Assembly (NCBI GenBank): GCA_003313425.1
Contig: NHZP01000018.1
Coordinates: 496,001 to 560,000 of the forward strand
Source: Pseudopyrenochaeta lycopersici
Lineage: Eukaryota > Ascomycota > Dothideomycetes > Pleosporales > Pseudopyrenochaetaceae
DNA: 64,000 nt
Reading direction: 5' to 3'
Part shown: positions 11,492-23,630 of the stretch, in pieces
How positions within the stretch are numbered: position 1 is the first letter of the stretch
Layout: each line of letters starts with the position of its first letter
Translations under genes and position numbers: made by a program
The notes under the pieces: model-generated
The model's input: only the letters and a program-made list of their open reading frames with translations
Told to the model about the DNA's origin: nothing
Database searches by the model: none

Positions 11492-12907
11492 CTACTCATC
11501 AATAACGCCAGTTCTCAACATGCTCTCCCTGAGAGCCTTCTTGTACTCGCGCTCCATGCCATGTTTGACAGCTTCGAGAACATTGTCTACAGTAGCTTTA
11601 GGCTGGAAGCGAGGCTTGGTACCCTCCTGAAAGACACCAGTTCGGACAAGGATAGAGTACCAGTTGGCTTCGTCAGTATACTCATTGTACTCGTTCGTGC
11701 CCCTGATGTCGGACTCTGGTGTGTCTCCAACAAAGTAGACGGTCGAGGGTGGCGAGTCGATGCCGTGCGTGTCCTTCCGCCATTCTTGGAGCAGGCGAGT
11801 GGCGAATTCGAACGTACCGATCTGAGGCTTGCCGAAAGCAGTCGTCTCAAGATCTTTACCCGTGACGGCCTTGTACATGGCTTCGAGGGAAACGCGGAGC
11901 GCACCCATGCCGATTCGGGTGAGGTCATGGGATGCACTCCAAACAACATCATTGTGCGAGAAGAAAACTGGTGGGCCTTCATCGTAATTCTCAGACCTAG
12001 TCCCAAGGCGGCCATTCTTGGACATCAATAAATCGAGAATAATCTGCTGATCAGAGGCCCAGTCGCGCGAGTCAGCGAAGACAAAGATAGCTTCAATCTC
12101 GACTTCAGCAAAGTTTCGTGCCCGTGAGTTTTTATACTCATCATCTGTCAACTTGCGGAAAGGCGTCGTGTCTTGGTTATCCTTGATGATGTCCCCAGGT
12201 GTGACGCTGAAGCCATATTAGAAATTGTGCCTTTCAGAGGTCAGACCAGCGTGAACTTACACATCCTTAAAGCCGTAGCCTTCCGCAACGATACGGCATT
12301 TTTCGCCCTCACCACCAACTACGAGGACAGTGTTGTACTTCTCAGCCATCTCCCGCATAGGCGTATGCCCGCAAATAAATTGTCCAGGCGAAACCTCAAT
12401 CTCCATTTGTTGGCTGAGCTGTAGACAGCGTTCAGCTTCAGTCTTGCCGCCGCCATTGGTGACGAAGATGTATGGGACTTGGATTCCGTACTCGTTCTGA
12501 CCATTGAGCATTTTCATTGCTTCAATGGCTTCGGGGATTGGTCGACCCCCTCTGATGAGAACGCCGTCAATATCGAACGCGAAAGCGTACTTATCAGTGA
12601 CTGATGTCTCTGGAGGTGTATATTCAGGAGAGCCAGGTAAACCAGCGGCTTCGAGATGGCGTCTTGCTGTCTCGAAACCTGTTGCAACTTCTGAAGCAGC
12701 GGATGGAGCCATAAGATGTTGAGGTGGAACCACTACCGTCGGCCCCAGTTGAATGTTATCACGGGTCGCCTCGATGGAGGACAGACGCCGCACATAGCGA
12801 CTGCCTGTCTGTGGAAGCACAAGAGAAGGCGTAGACATTATGAATAATGAGTCGTGTGGATAAAGTCCTGCTGAGGACTTTGACTGCTGCCGTGGGAACA
12901 ACCCCAA
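11492..12907 (-). CDS. HAD-superfamily hydrolase, CECR5/HDHD5-like (453 aa)
   Basis: Proposed complement(join(11492..12206, 12261..12907)). The 54-nt intron (GTAAGT..TTCAG) joins the two halves with a Val codon. The protein has HAD motif I FDIDGVLIRG (catalytic Asp112 and Asp114), a motif II-like VTNGGG, a FGKP segment and the acidic motif VGDTPESDIRG near the C-terminus. Order and length match the CECR5 (TIGR01456-like, yeast YKR070W-like) subgroup, usually assigned to mitochondria. The Arg/Ser-rich N-terminus could be a targeting presequence. An internal Met at residue 24 is an alternative start. Substrate is unknown; phosphatase activity is inferred from family only. Confidence 0.85.
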
Positions 12908-15239
12908 ATGTGGAGAGAAGCAGTGGGTTTTATGTCCTTTTGGAGCCGAGGGACAGGATGAACTCTAGGTAAACCCCTCAAGAAGCGGGGAGAATGGTGG
13001 GTACTGTGGAGGTGGGTATTGTGCGTGATTGTCGATAAGTGGGTTGAGTGGAGAGTTTTATACCAGTGGTGGCCTGGGCAGACATCTCCTTGACTTTGGC
13101 ATTACTCATGACATGCTTGTTGGAATTGTGACGGAAACCTCCATCGCACATCGGCGTCGATTTGCCGGACCCTGAGTGTGAAGCGTATCAGTAGGTATTC
13201 GCCGCAGGACACTGGTGTGGAGCTATGGCGTCATATTTTGCTGGACGAGAATGATGGACGACTGCAAGACCTAGGGACTCATAGCGGCATTTGCGCGAAA
13301 GAGAGCACTGTTGACATGTGGGACAGGTTGTGCTGTAACTCTCGACTATTATTCGATGATTTCCGGCCAAGGTTGCACCAGAAGTGGATATGCAACTATG
13401 GCAAACTCATTCCTCCGGGTCAAGCATCTCGGACCTTACCAGTTCCTTGCGAGCCATGTGTCCAACGGCCGCGCTTGATGTTGTTTGTTGTGGAACGGTG
13501 CGACAGAGTTTTGAGGTAGATCTGTACAATGACGCCATTGATTAGGCCGCCTCTCGCTTCGGCGCCCTAAAGCGACTATCAGCAGCCGGGTCAAGTTGCC
13601 CACAAATGAACGGCGTCAGGGACCACCAGGCCTGCCTTACGAGCGAGCGGAAGAAATCCCAAAGCGACTACAGATCGACAGCTTGTTGTCTTCGGCGAGA
13701 ATGAGCCGGCACGCCTTCTCATAGCCAAGCGTCAAATCTTCCCCTCGAAGGAACTTGAGGCTCAAAACGAAGGCCATTTTCGGCAAACATGCCGTTCTGC
13801 AGCTCTTATTTACCCCCTCAACCTCACGCGCATTAGGGGTTGCAATAAGGCGGGATATGGGACTTCCTAAAAAAATCTCATGTGCATGTTCAGACGGCCG
13901 GCAAAGGCCCAAAGGTCTTCAATTTTAATACGATGTTCTCCTTATCGCTCTTTTCACATGCGGCCTGAGATGTCGCATTTCTGTTCTAAGGTGCGTGGAT
14001 GGTGCGGTATCTACCACCGTATCTACAGTGGGTCAACTAAGGACAAGTACCCACAGTAACATTTGATATGTAACGCTTGACGTAATTGTACATTCAATTT
14101 CCTCTTAGCCGGATGGTGTGCGCTCAGGAATCATGCCAGAGCTCGCGCAATGAGCCGGCGCAAGAATGCTATAGTCAGTACTTTCCAATGAGGTGATAGG
14201 CAAGGAAGTACTTTGAAGCTATGTGGCATGGTTTTTGATGTTCTCGTGGGCTTCTCCGATGGTTGGAGCCTTTGTATGTGATGGCTGTGGGACAACCAGG
14301 ATTCGAATATGAAATTAGACTGAGCAATAGCAGCAACCAGCAATGCCTGAGACAATTCGTGTTGATCCTATCGCAGTATTCGGGGTAATTTCTGTTTTGT
14401 GGCGAAGTACATATAAAATGGATACCAAGGTTAGAGAATACAGTGGGGTGGAGTGTCTTGCCGAAGCATTCTAGTCGTATGATAAAGGCGCTTGTAGGCA
14501 TCAGGTACGCCTACTCTCGGTCTATCCGAAGCGATTGATATATCGAATACGACACGGTGCACAACGCTCAAATAGTGGATTGTACTCGGAATAAGAAGCT
14601 CCGCGACTAAGAATGCTGCGCACAGAATCAGCCTCTCTAGACCTGCCAAATATGTATACCATCCCGAATCCGAGTGAATTTGATGCGAGCTGATTGATTA
14701 GGACTATCATTTTGCTTTGATATAGAATGAATAAATGTTGGACTGCTGCATAAATTATCTCTCTTTCTGCAGATCCCCCATACAGGCACTTCTTCCTCGT
14801 ATCAACTATCAACCATGACTGCCAGGACGTTCCAATCTGGATTTCCAGTCCCATATTTCCTCTCCGCAGTCTTTGTGGAGATGATGGGTTTGCGGAGAGG
14901 AATTAAGGGACTGTGGGTTCAAAGACTGGAGTGGAGTAGCCCCTTGAATACAATCCCTGTAGTTCGGTAGTGGACATCCGGACCGACAGTGCAAAACGAC
15001 ATCTCGATCACGTGATTTTGTTCTTGAGGACAGGGCGGTTTTTCTAAAGGGAAGACTATGGATGGGATAGCCGTACTTACATGTAAAGAGAGACGATATA
15101 GGCGAAGGAGGTCCCTGCTCTCAAGGGGAAGGTGCGAACAACGACCGCCACAAACTTGACGGCCTCTTCTACCGACTTTCTGTTTCTCCAGCTCGCTAGT
15201 GTTGTAATTCCCTCTCGAAAGCATCTAGTATACTGTAAA
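12908..15239. other. Intergenic, 2.3 kb, nothing recognised
   Basis: Both flanking genes read away from this interval, so it probably contains two promoters. Open frames of up to 113 codons (for example 13178-13519, plus strand) lack any family resemblance. No RNA gene, transposon end or tandem array was seen. Confidence 0.45.
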
Positions 15240-17505
15240 ATGAATTGGACCGGCGGTAGTTTGCAACGCACGAAGAATGCTAATAGAGGCGTCCTCCAGA
15301 AGCAGAAAGCCTTTTTCGCCAGAGCGCGTACGCAGCTCCGGCACAACTCAAACTTACATGGTGCACTCTATCGTTCCAGCAGTCTCCACAAGAATGGTTC
15401 CTACACTATTACACATGCTCCATGGCTAGATTCTGGCTCTATCCAGCAAAATGGTCGTTCAATCCGACGCGAGAAGGACACTATAGGACAGGAGGCCTCG
15501 TCAGGCAACGGAAACTCCGTATTGGGTGACCGACTGCGGTCAAATTCTGATATTAGCTACAAACCGATCTCGCATCATCCCACGTCTTGTAAGGCTCCTG
15601 TAAAGCATGCATCCGAAGGTGAGACAAGATAGTCTCAGATCACCTCAGCTCCAAGGGGAGCTAAAGATACCATAGTGGACTGATGTTACGACAGGGCGAA
15701 ACAGTGAGAAAAGAAGAAACCCCGAGGTAGATCTCGAGGCGCAGCTGCTCGAGGCAAACCGGAAGAGGCTTCTGAGACAGCAGGATTGGATAGGTATTGA
15801 GTCGTCCAAGCCAGTCAGCCTGCAATTCTTGTCGACCAAGGGAAAGAACAGGATCGGCAAACGCAGAAGAGTACACGGCCGACCAAGGGCGGCTGCACGA
15901 CAGACAAAGCATGCTGACTTTCAGGGAAAGTCACCTCAACCAGCAGACAATGCATTTGTCACAACCTTTATGACTGGTGCCAAACTCAATGATGTTGAGA
16001 ATGTCCGAATCCGAATCGGCACAGACGCATTGACAGACACTTGCTCCACTCGACAGAATGAATGCAAGGAGTCGCAAGCTTCATCAGATTCCATGCTCTT
16101 TGACCAGGAAGATCGTGATGCAGAACTAATAGAGAAGTCACAGCTTGCGCAACCTGTCAGAGTCCAACTTCACACGACAGCAACCTCGTCTCGACATGGT
16201 TGTGCTGCTTCCCACGAGCGTCCACTCACCGATGAGGAAAACCAGCGATCTCATGATTTTACTCCGCGGCGCAAACTTAATTTACCCCAGGGTTCTTCTG
16301 AGCACGGGAGCTCTGACTACAACCTGATTGATCAGCCAGCCCAGGATGGCGCGGGGGCGAGACGACAGCCAGGCGAGAATATTGCTGCAGAGCATCGACT
16401 CACCTGTCATGCCAAAAGCGTCAAACGCCCTTTGCATCTTGCTTATAAGCAGTACAGTTGTTCCGCAGCAGCTCCAAGTCGCATCTTATCGCACATCAAC
16501 ATTGCCAAAAAGAAGTATGCCCAGGAAGCAGCTCCTGCAGAAGCGTCCCAAATCGGACATGTGCGTCAACTTGACAGCGATAACGTGCGATCATCTAGCG
16601 ATGAAGCTTCTGCTACATTTGGAATCATTGATGGAGAACCATGGAACGCTTTCCTCGCTATTCCCCACGCAAGCTCACGCCACTCAAGTATAGAGATGGA
16701 CCCCGGAAATAGCTTATTGCATTCCTCCCGCACCGCGGACGATAGTGAAGCTGTTGCGAACTGGTCACAGCATGCCACCCGAGGTGTTCGAACGCACATT
16801 AGCTCCTCCTGCATCTCCGCCTCTTTGCCTTCCCTCGGACGACCTGTGTCGGTGCAGATATCTGGTGCCAATTGTGATCGTCGAGGGAGGATATCGCGAG
16901 GCCTGGATGAAGATGAGAAACTCTGGCAAGCATTTGTGTTTGGAAGTGGGAACAATTCATTGTGTGAGGCACATCACAATCACGAGCAGGACAGCAAGCA
17001 GAACATGTCAAGATGTGTTGCGGAAGCATCAAGGTACCTGCCGTTATCTGTCGCCGTTAGCTCAGTCAGCTCCACACCGTTCAGATCAATAACAGGCCGA
17101 GCTTCTTGCATAACCGACAACATCCAAGACGCAGCAGCTTTTACGCCACATCCATATTTACAGATGATCAGTTCACCGGCTTTTCAAAGTTTCGACGAGG
17201 ATTTGAGCGACAGGGTACAAGGCAACATAACGGCCGAGCGTAGCGCATTTGATGAGCAGTCGGTGACTCATGCGTCTCTGCAGAACAACGTGTCTTGCGA
17301 TACCGAAGAAAGGTGCCCAAATATTCTCAGTGATACAAGAATGTCCTGCAGGAGCTTGGGCCGACAAGATCACACAAAGCGCGTATGCTCTGCACCGCCA
17401 ACGGCGAGCGATAGCGAATTGAGACACTCTTCTTTTATCTACAATGTTCCGGTGAGTGAGGAGTCGAGTGAGGGGCTTGATCTTGTCGACCCGTACAAAC
17501 TGTGA
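15240..17505 (+). CDS. Fungal-specific protein of unknown function, MNWTGG family (729 aa)
   Basis: Proposed join(15240..15618, 15695..17505). The 76-nt intron (GTGAGA..ACAG) gives a Gly codon and connects two frames that both look conserved. The protein starts MNWTGGSLQR and continues with a basic helix containing QKAFFARAR. Just after the intron comes a charged helix, then LLRQQDWIGIESSKPV and KNRIGKRRRV. I recall similar starts and DWIG segments in many uncharacterised Pezizomycotina proteins; this is memory, not a search. The remaining roughly 500 residues are Ser-rich and probably disordered, with no catalytic motif or membrane segment. The KRRRV patch could be a nuclear signal. No function can be assigned. 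Confidence 0.75.
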
Positions 17506-20100
17506 CAAAGCAATTGCTTGTGTACGTGGCAATGGCTGTTCGATATTCAGGTGGACAGGAGGGGTACCTGAGGCTTACTCGAATACGCCCTCTCGCCTAT
17601 CGTCGGTGCGAGGGAGTCTTCTGGTAGGCCCATTTAGTTTTGCTTGATCTACGATGATCCAACGAATAATTTTGCATGAGAGATTGCCTATTTTTCCTGT
17701 TTGCACAGTGTGTGTCGCATTCCCAGGTTGTGTCACCCCCAGTAGGGTGAGCTTCAGCTCAGCTCAGCTCGTATGCATGAGAACGTTCTTTCGCATGCCA
17801 AACAACCCCTTTTGGAGCCGCAAGCAGCTCAGAAGGCTCAATGCAGAATCTTGCACAGACCCACTGCACGATCAAAGGCAGGGCAAGCCGACTCTCCACA
17901 CATTCCGTGTGTCAGAGCTTCAATTTCGTATTCTGAGCTGTGTTTCCCTTCTGGGCTAGGAAATGATGCATGTCATCGATTGCGATTGTCTTGACACGAC
18001 ATCGGAGCAGACCGAGAAAATGCGCGGACGCTATTTCCGGATGAATCGTGTTGGCAGAGGACTGGGGCGATTCCCCCTTGGATGACGGGAGAGCGGCACT
18101 CACCCTGTAACAGAGTCGTCAGGTCGCACAGAAGCGCTGACATCCGAGTGACAAATGAGGCACTGGCTACGCCGGGAGGTACAGCGGACCTTGCGATAAT
18201 GCATGAGGGACGTATCCGACCAGATCACAGCAGCACAGGAACGATTGGATGCAGCATGACGATGAAAATGGACATATCACACCGCTCGCAGGTCACATGG
18301 ACGGTACGGTAGTCGAGCTGGAAAACCGACATGTAGGCAGAGGGCGGGCGTGCGGGGGCGATGGTCTGATTCGTGAACGGTCTCAGGGGCGGCAAATCCT
18401 GCCAGCTTCTCGAAGCATGGAAAATTGGCGGCGGTTGGGCCATCACGCGACTCGTTGCATTGCAGTGCAGCGCAGTGCGGATACGCAGCACTGACCTGAC
18501 AGCATGGTGGTCGCGCCACTATTGTGAATCTTCTGTTTCGGGGAAGCAGGTTTGCTAAATGCCTGAGGCAAGCGAGCCGTGCTGCAGCAGGTTGAGGAGT
18601 GAATGCAGGCAGGCCCTCGCCACGCCTCTCGACGACGGTTGAGACGACACATCCCTGACATTGTGCGCCTTTCAACAGCCGCGGCCCATGATCATCGGCC
18701 AAGACAACTCTAACCAGCGTGCCGGCTTCGCACTTCGTTTCAACATCCCGCGCGCCACGTGTAGGGAAATGGGCGACAGCCACAGAGCGCTTGCCACTGT
18801 GATGGGGTGCGAGGCGCTGGAGTCACCGTTTGATGGCCGTGTCCATCACCGCTACTTGGGCCAACGAGAGGGACTTGGGCTCACCGTATCGTGGCCCAAG
18901 ACGCGTTGTAAATTGGCAGCGCAGATGCACCGGTAAAGACGGGTTTGGCAAACAAAACGCTGGTCAAATGAGGATAGACGGCATCCTTCCAATGACGCCA
19001 ACGCCTCCAAGCCCACTTGTACTGGCAGTGATTGTTTCGCAACAGGGCCAGCTCACCTGCACCGGTGACTGGTTATTATTAACCACACGCGAGCATCAGG
19101 GCAATTGGCTGCGGTGCGGCAAGACTCAGCCTTGCTGACCACTGCAACATTCCCCTCTTTGGCCGGAAGGCACGGCAGCGTGGTATAGTATCGCGACTTG
19201 CCAATACTTTGTTTGGCACAGCAGCAGAGAGCTTGCTCGCACTCAGCAGGGCAGTGCATGCAGCTCCACCTGGTGCCAGCAAGACGACTTTGACCGCGTT
19301 TCCTGGGAGCCTGACGGTGTGATTTTCAGGCGTCAACCCGTGCGGGCGGTTTAATTGGAGCCCACACAAACGCACAACGGTCGAGACGTCATCTCCCACC
19401 ACGTTTCATGAGCGGAGCAAGCACAGGTGCCGATGCCGCGGCTCTCCAAATTTTAGGGGCGTGTTAGGGCTGGTTAGGAGTCGTTAGCAGCGCGAGAACA
19501 GGGAAGTGGCCGTCGCGGAGTCACAGGCGCCAGGGTTGTCTCGAATGGAGCAGAGCGGCGCCCCGCCCGACGAGCAGGCACAGGGGGCGCGCACCCAAGG
19601 CGTCGAGGATCATGGTGTTGTAACTCGCTGGCAGAGATTTTGCGGTTGCCAAGCCCGCGTCGCTGTTTCCTTGTACTTGAGTGTACCTGCCCTAACAATC
19701 GACGGCTCCTTCCCCAAGCCACAGCTATCCGTACTTGCCGTTTTCCATTACAAAGGGGTCGCACCTTCACTCCCACAGCACCTCTGCACCTTCCCAAGCC
19801 TCCGCGACACGCACTCGACAGCACGCGCAGCTGCACTCGACATTCCACCGCGCGAGGTCCTCCAGGCCCTCGGCTTACGCTTCGCAGCCTGCGCCGTCCG
19901 CATTGGGCTGCGACCCCCACTCGCATCGCTCCGTAGCATCCCAATATATCCCCTCCCCCCCCAGTCGGAGCGCATCGTGCATGCAGGTCAACTCTCCATC
20001 ATCGCACAACGCAGCTGACCCGCGTCTGCCTTTTCGCGCAGCGCGCGCTTGCTCGTCCCCAGCCGTCTAGCCGAATACGCACCATTCCGTCAGGCTCACG

Positions 20101-20118
20101 ATGTGCGAAAGCTCCTAG
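20101..20118 (+). promoter_or_regulatory. Possible uORF of five codons upstream of PLC
   Basis: ATG TGC GAA AGC TCC TAG lies about 160 nt before the phospholipase C start. It matters only if transcription starts upstream of it, which the sequence cannot show. Confidence 0.35.
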
Positions 20119-20222
20119 CTCCACCTCTCCAAGGACCCCAGCCCGGCTGTTGATCCTCTGTGCTCTTATTTCCCCAGTGGCGCCCGCTCGCCGTTCCACT
20201 CCCTCGCCAGCTTGCTCGCGCC

Positions 20223-20237
20223 ATGAAGTTGGATTAG
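20223..20237 (+). promoter_or_regulatory. Possible uORF of four codons just upstream of PLC
   Basis: ATG AAG TTG GAT TAG ends about 40 nt before the phospholipase C ATG, so it is very likely inside the leader. Such a short uORF could lower translation or allow reinitiation. Confidence 0.45.
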
Positions 20238-20276
20238 CCCTCGCCCAAGTTTGACTGTGTTGCATCCTCGGCCACC

Positions 20277-23200
20277 ATGTCGCTGCTCTATGACGCCTAT
20301 CCCCGGCCACGCATGCCCTCTCCCCAGCCCAGCTTCGCCCGCATCACCGCGGCTATCAACATTCCCAGCTCGCGAGGCAGCCCAGCTTCAACGCCCTCGT
20401 ACCTCAATGGCTCCCTCCAGTCTACTCCCGAGGGCATCGTCGCCATGTCGTCCTCACTACCCGCCATTCCATCCTACACCCTGCCCGAGTCGCTCCTCCC
20501 CACTCCAATCATGTCACCGCCGACCTCGTCACCGTCTGCCATGGCTGAGGCCCTAGGGAAGGGCCCCGGTCTTATTCGAAGAGTTAGCAGAGGTGCCCAG
20601 GGAATTCCAGGTCGCTTCCGCCGTGGCAATTCCACGGCACAACGCGACAAGAGCTCGGGTCCAGTAATTATGCGCCGCCGCAGTGACAGCCGGACTGCCG
20701 CTGACTGCGATACTGGCATCTCCGACTTTGACGCCTTTGAAGAGGAGGAAGCCGTCGAAGACCTGTACGAGCCGCCCATCAACGCCCTAGGCATCTCCCA
20801 CCACATTCCGAGCGTCAGCTCAATACCGGATCCTTCAGTAATAGCACCCGTCCGCAACTCCCGTCTTGAGCAAGGCACTGTCCTGAAGAAGGTTACCAAG
20901 AAAGAGACAAAGGACATCAACCTACGCCTCGATTTGGAATCTGCAAAAGTGTTTTGGGATCCTTCACGACCATCCAAATGCTTCTACATCGATGATGTAA
21001 AGGAGATCCGCTCAGGTCTAGCCGCCAAGCACTACCGTGAAGAGTGCGGGCTTTCGGAAAACTGGGCGCCCTACTGGTTCACCATTGTCTATACCGACAC
21101 CACCCGCTCCAAGGGCCGCGTGAAGACGATGCATTTAGTCGCACTTGATATTGGTGTTTTCAACATGTGGACACAAACCCTCGACACCGTATCTCGCAAT
21201 CGTATCGACATGATGGCAGGCCTCCTGGGCTTTGCTGACAAGAGCGCGAAGCTAGTCTGGCAACGGGCTATGAAGAAGCGTGGGGAAGGTGAAGAGTCAC
21301 TTGACTTCCCCAGCATCGTCGAGCTGTGTCGCAGCCTTCACATCAATTGCACCGATACCACCCTTCGTGCCTACTTCCAAAAGGCCGACACTGTCCACGC
21401 TGGCAAGCTTGATCAATTGCAGTTCCTCTCTTTCGTAAGACGCCTCAAGGAGCGCAAAGACATCAAAGAGATATACAAGTCCATCACATCGGGATCGAAG
21501 ATTGAGATGGACAAGCTCACATTCTTCTCGTTCCTGCAACGTGAGCAGGGCGTTGATGTCAACGCAGACCTAGAACATTGGACAAGCACATTCGAAAAAT
21601 TCGCCCGCGCAACAAGACCCAAAGCTACGCCGACTGAGGGTGGCGACATTCCGCTACCATTGACCATGAACTTTCCGGCCTTCCAGACGTATCTCACATC
21701 TTCTGCCAACTCTATTCTCAAGCCTGTCGGCTCGCAGCAGAAGCTTGACCGACCCTTGAATGAGTACTATATCTCCAGCTCGCACAATACCTACTTGCTT
21801 GGCCGCCAAGTTGCAGGCGAATCTAGCACCGAGGCCTACATCACTGCGCTTCAGAAAGGCTGCCGATGCCTTGAGATTGACTGCTGGGATGGCGCTGATA
21901 ACAATCCGGTCGTAATGCACGGTCGTACCTTGACCAAAAGCATCTTGTTCCTAGATACCATCAAGGTCATTGACAAGTACGCCTTCACGGAATCGCATTA
22001 TCCAATCATTTTGTCACTCGAAGTACACTGCTCCCCTGCCCAGCAAGCTGCAATGGTCAAGATCATGATTGCAGAGTTTGGCGAAAAGTTGGTGCTTCAG
22101 CCATTGGATTTCGAGTCACAAACCTTGCCGTCACCAGAGGAGCTCAAGCATCGGATCCTTATCAAGGTCAAGGCCGCTGCCGGTGAGGACTTTGATTCTA
22201 GAGTTCTAGTGAACGAATTATCCACCCGCAGACAGCGCAGTTTTAGTTCGCCTTGGTCCCGTCCGGTGCTAATGAACGACAATATCATCCCGAGTTCGCC
22301 TCTTCTCTCAAGCCCGCCGTCTATGAGCCCACCAGAGCGGACAACATCATTTTGGGCGTCACCACGCACTTCGACCACTTCGACCAACAATACGCTTCCT
22401 ACCTCGACAGTTGTCAGCTCAGCAGAGGATAGCGACAGCCCCAATGCAACTGCAGCAGAAGCCGTAGATGACCGCAGAAAGCCAAAGAAGACCAAGACTA
22501 GCAAGATCACAAAAGAACTTGGCAATCTTGGTGTTTATACTCGAGGAGTAAAGTTCACAGACTTTGGCTGTGTTGATGCCAACACGTTCAATCATGTCTT
22601 TTCGATGAACGAGCGCGCGTTCGAGAAGGTTACCAGGACTGGAGCTCGCGAAAAGCATCTGCTCGAAGAGCATAACATGCGCTGCCTTATGCGCGTGTAT
22701 CCACATGCCTTCCGCATCAACTCATCAAACTTTGACCCACTCAAGTTTTGGCGTCGTGGAGTCCAGATGGCTGCTTTAAACTGGCAAACATACGACCTCG
22801 GCCAACAGTTGAATGAAGCTATGTTTGCTGGTGGGGAAGACCGCACAGGTTACGTGCTCAAGCCTGCTGCACTTCGCCTCGAGTCACAAACTCCGATCAT
22901 AGGTCCCAGGAAAGCACCTAAGAAACAAGTCAAGTTTACTGTGCAGATCATCTCAGCTCAGCAGCTACCACGTCCTCGAGGTCTTGGTCAAGAAGCAAAC
23001 ATCAACCCCTATGTCGAGTTTGAGATGTACTGTGCTGAAGATATGGGTGCGAATGCCACAGGCATTGGTGGACAGGATGCTTCTGCGCGCAATGGCCATT
23101 CAGGCATTGGCAACCCCCTTCGCAAGCGCACATGCATTGTTGAGGGAAATGGCTACAACCCTGAATTTGGTAACGAAATCGATATGACAGTCACCACCAG

Positions 23201-23630
23201 GTATCCAAGCCTGGTTTTTGTACGATGGACCGTTTGGAACTCGCTCGATGCTCGAACCACCAATCACGCTCCCTTGGCCACCTTCACAGCCAAGCTCAGC
23301 AGCATTCAACAAGGCTTCCGCCACCTTCCGCTTTTTGACAGCAACGGCGAGCAATACTTGTTCTCGACTCTTTTCTGCAAGATCAAGAAGCAAGATATTG
23401 TTGATGCACCTGAAGCTAGCCTTGAGCGCACTGGTTCCCGCAGGTCGTCTTTCGAGGCCGCCAGCCCGCTCCAGGAGCCTACAAACAACAGGCCAAGCCG
23501 CAACTTTGTCAGGCGTCTGATTAACCGAGCTCCCAGTGAGCGTAGGAAGCGCAGGGACGAACGCATAGGAAGCGAATCCCGCGAGTCAGACCTAGACCTG
23601 ATTAGTCGTTCTAACACGTTTGAGCGATAA
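20277..23630 (+). CDS. PLC1: Phosphoinositide-specific phospholipase C (1117 aa, intronless)
   Basis: One open exon. A disordered Ser/Pro-rich N-terminus of about 190 residues is followed by a PH-like region (about 200-330), an EF-hand-like region (about 345-430), the PI-PLC X box (about 494-640), a Ser/Thr-rich linker, the Y box (about 750-870) and a C2 domain (about 885-1030) with a basic tail. In the X box, SSHNTYLL carries the first catalytic His (about 503) and VVMHGRTLT the second (about 548). These are the general acid/base pair that cleaves PIP2 to IP3 and diacylglycerol. The X-linker-Y-C2 order fits delta-type fungal Plc1. The ATG has a good context (CCACCATG). It acts at the plasma membrane in calcium signalling by family knowledge. 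Confidence 0.93.
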   Translation: MSLLYDAYPRPRMPSPQPSFARITAAINIPSSRGSPASTPSYLNGSLQSTPEGIVAMSSSLPAIPSYTLPESLLPTPIMSPPTSSPSAMAEALGKGPGLIRRVSRGAQGIPGRFRRGNSTAQRDKSSGPVIMRRRSDSRTAADCDTGISDFDAFEEEEAVEDLYEPPINALGISHHIPSVSSIPDPSVIAPVRNSRLEQGTVLKKVTKKETKDINLRLDLESAKVFWDPSRPSKCFYIDDVKEIRSGLAAKHYREECGLSENWAPYWFTIVYTDTTRSKGRVKTMHLVALDIGVFNMWTQTLDTVSRNRIDMMAGLLGFADKSAKLVWQRAMKKRGEGEESLDFPSIVELCRSLHINCTDTTLRAYFQKADTVHAGKLDQLQFLSFVRRLKERKDIKEIYKSITSGSKIEMDKLTFFSFLQREQGVDVNADLEHWTSTFEKFARATRPKATPTEGGDIPLPLTMNFPAFQTYLTSSANSILKPVGSQQKLDRPLNEYYISSSHNTYLLGRQVAGESSTEAYITALQKGCRCLEIDCWDGADNNPVVMHGRTLTKSILFLDTIKVIDKYAFTESHYPIILSLEVHCSPAQQAAMVKIMIAEFGEKLVLQPLDFESQTLPSPEELKHRILIKVKAAAGEDFDSRVLVNELSTRRQRSFSSPWSRPVLMNDNIIPSSPLLSSPPSMSPPERTTSFWASPRTSTTSTNNTLPTSTVVSSAEDSDSPNATAAEAVDDRRKPKKTKTSKITKELGNLGVYTRGVKFTDFGCVDANTFNHVFSMNERAFEKVTRTGAREKHLLEEHNMRCLMRVYPHAFRINSSNFDPLKFWRRGVQMAALNWQTYDLGQQLNEAMFAGGEDRTGYVLKPAALRLESQTPIIGPRKAPKKQVKFTVQIISAQQLPRPRGLGQEANINPYVEFEMYCAEDMGANATGIGGQDASARNGHSGIGNPLRKRTCIVEGNGYNPEFGNEIDMTVTTRYPSLVFVRWTVWNSLDARTTNHAPLATFTAKLSSIQQGFRHLPLFDSNGEQYLFSTLFCKIKKQDIVDAPEASLERTGSRRSSFEAASPLQEPTNNRPSRNFVRRLINRAPSERRKRRDERIGSESRESDLDLISRSNTFER

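Larger units (their letters stand above)
17506..20276. other. Long intergenic region upstream of phospholipase C, 2.8 kb
   Basis: No gene is supportable. Short overlapping frames (60-170 codons) occur on both strands without domains. GC content rises towards the right and C-rich pyrimidine tracts precede the downstream ATG, typical of a fungal promoter and leader. Several small ATG-initiated frames close to the phospholipase start are listed separately. Confidence 0.45.

Noticed and set aside
18450..18490. TGCAGTGCAGCGCAGTGC mini-repeat
   Set aside because: Only two to three imperfect units, with no flanking structure that suggests function.
22097..22525. 142-codon antisense frame inside PLC
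   Set aside because: It is the shadow of the Ser/Thr-rich linker in the PLC reading frame.
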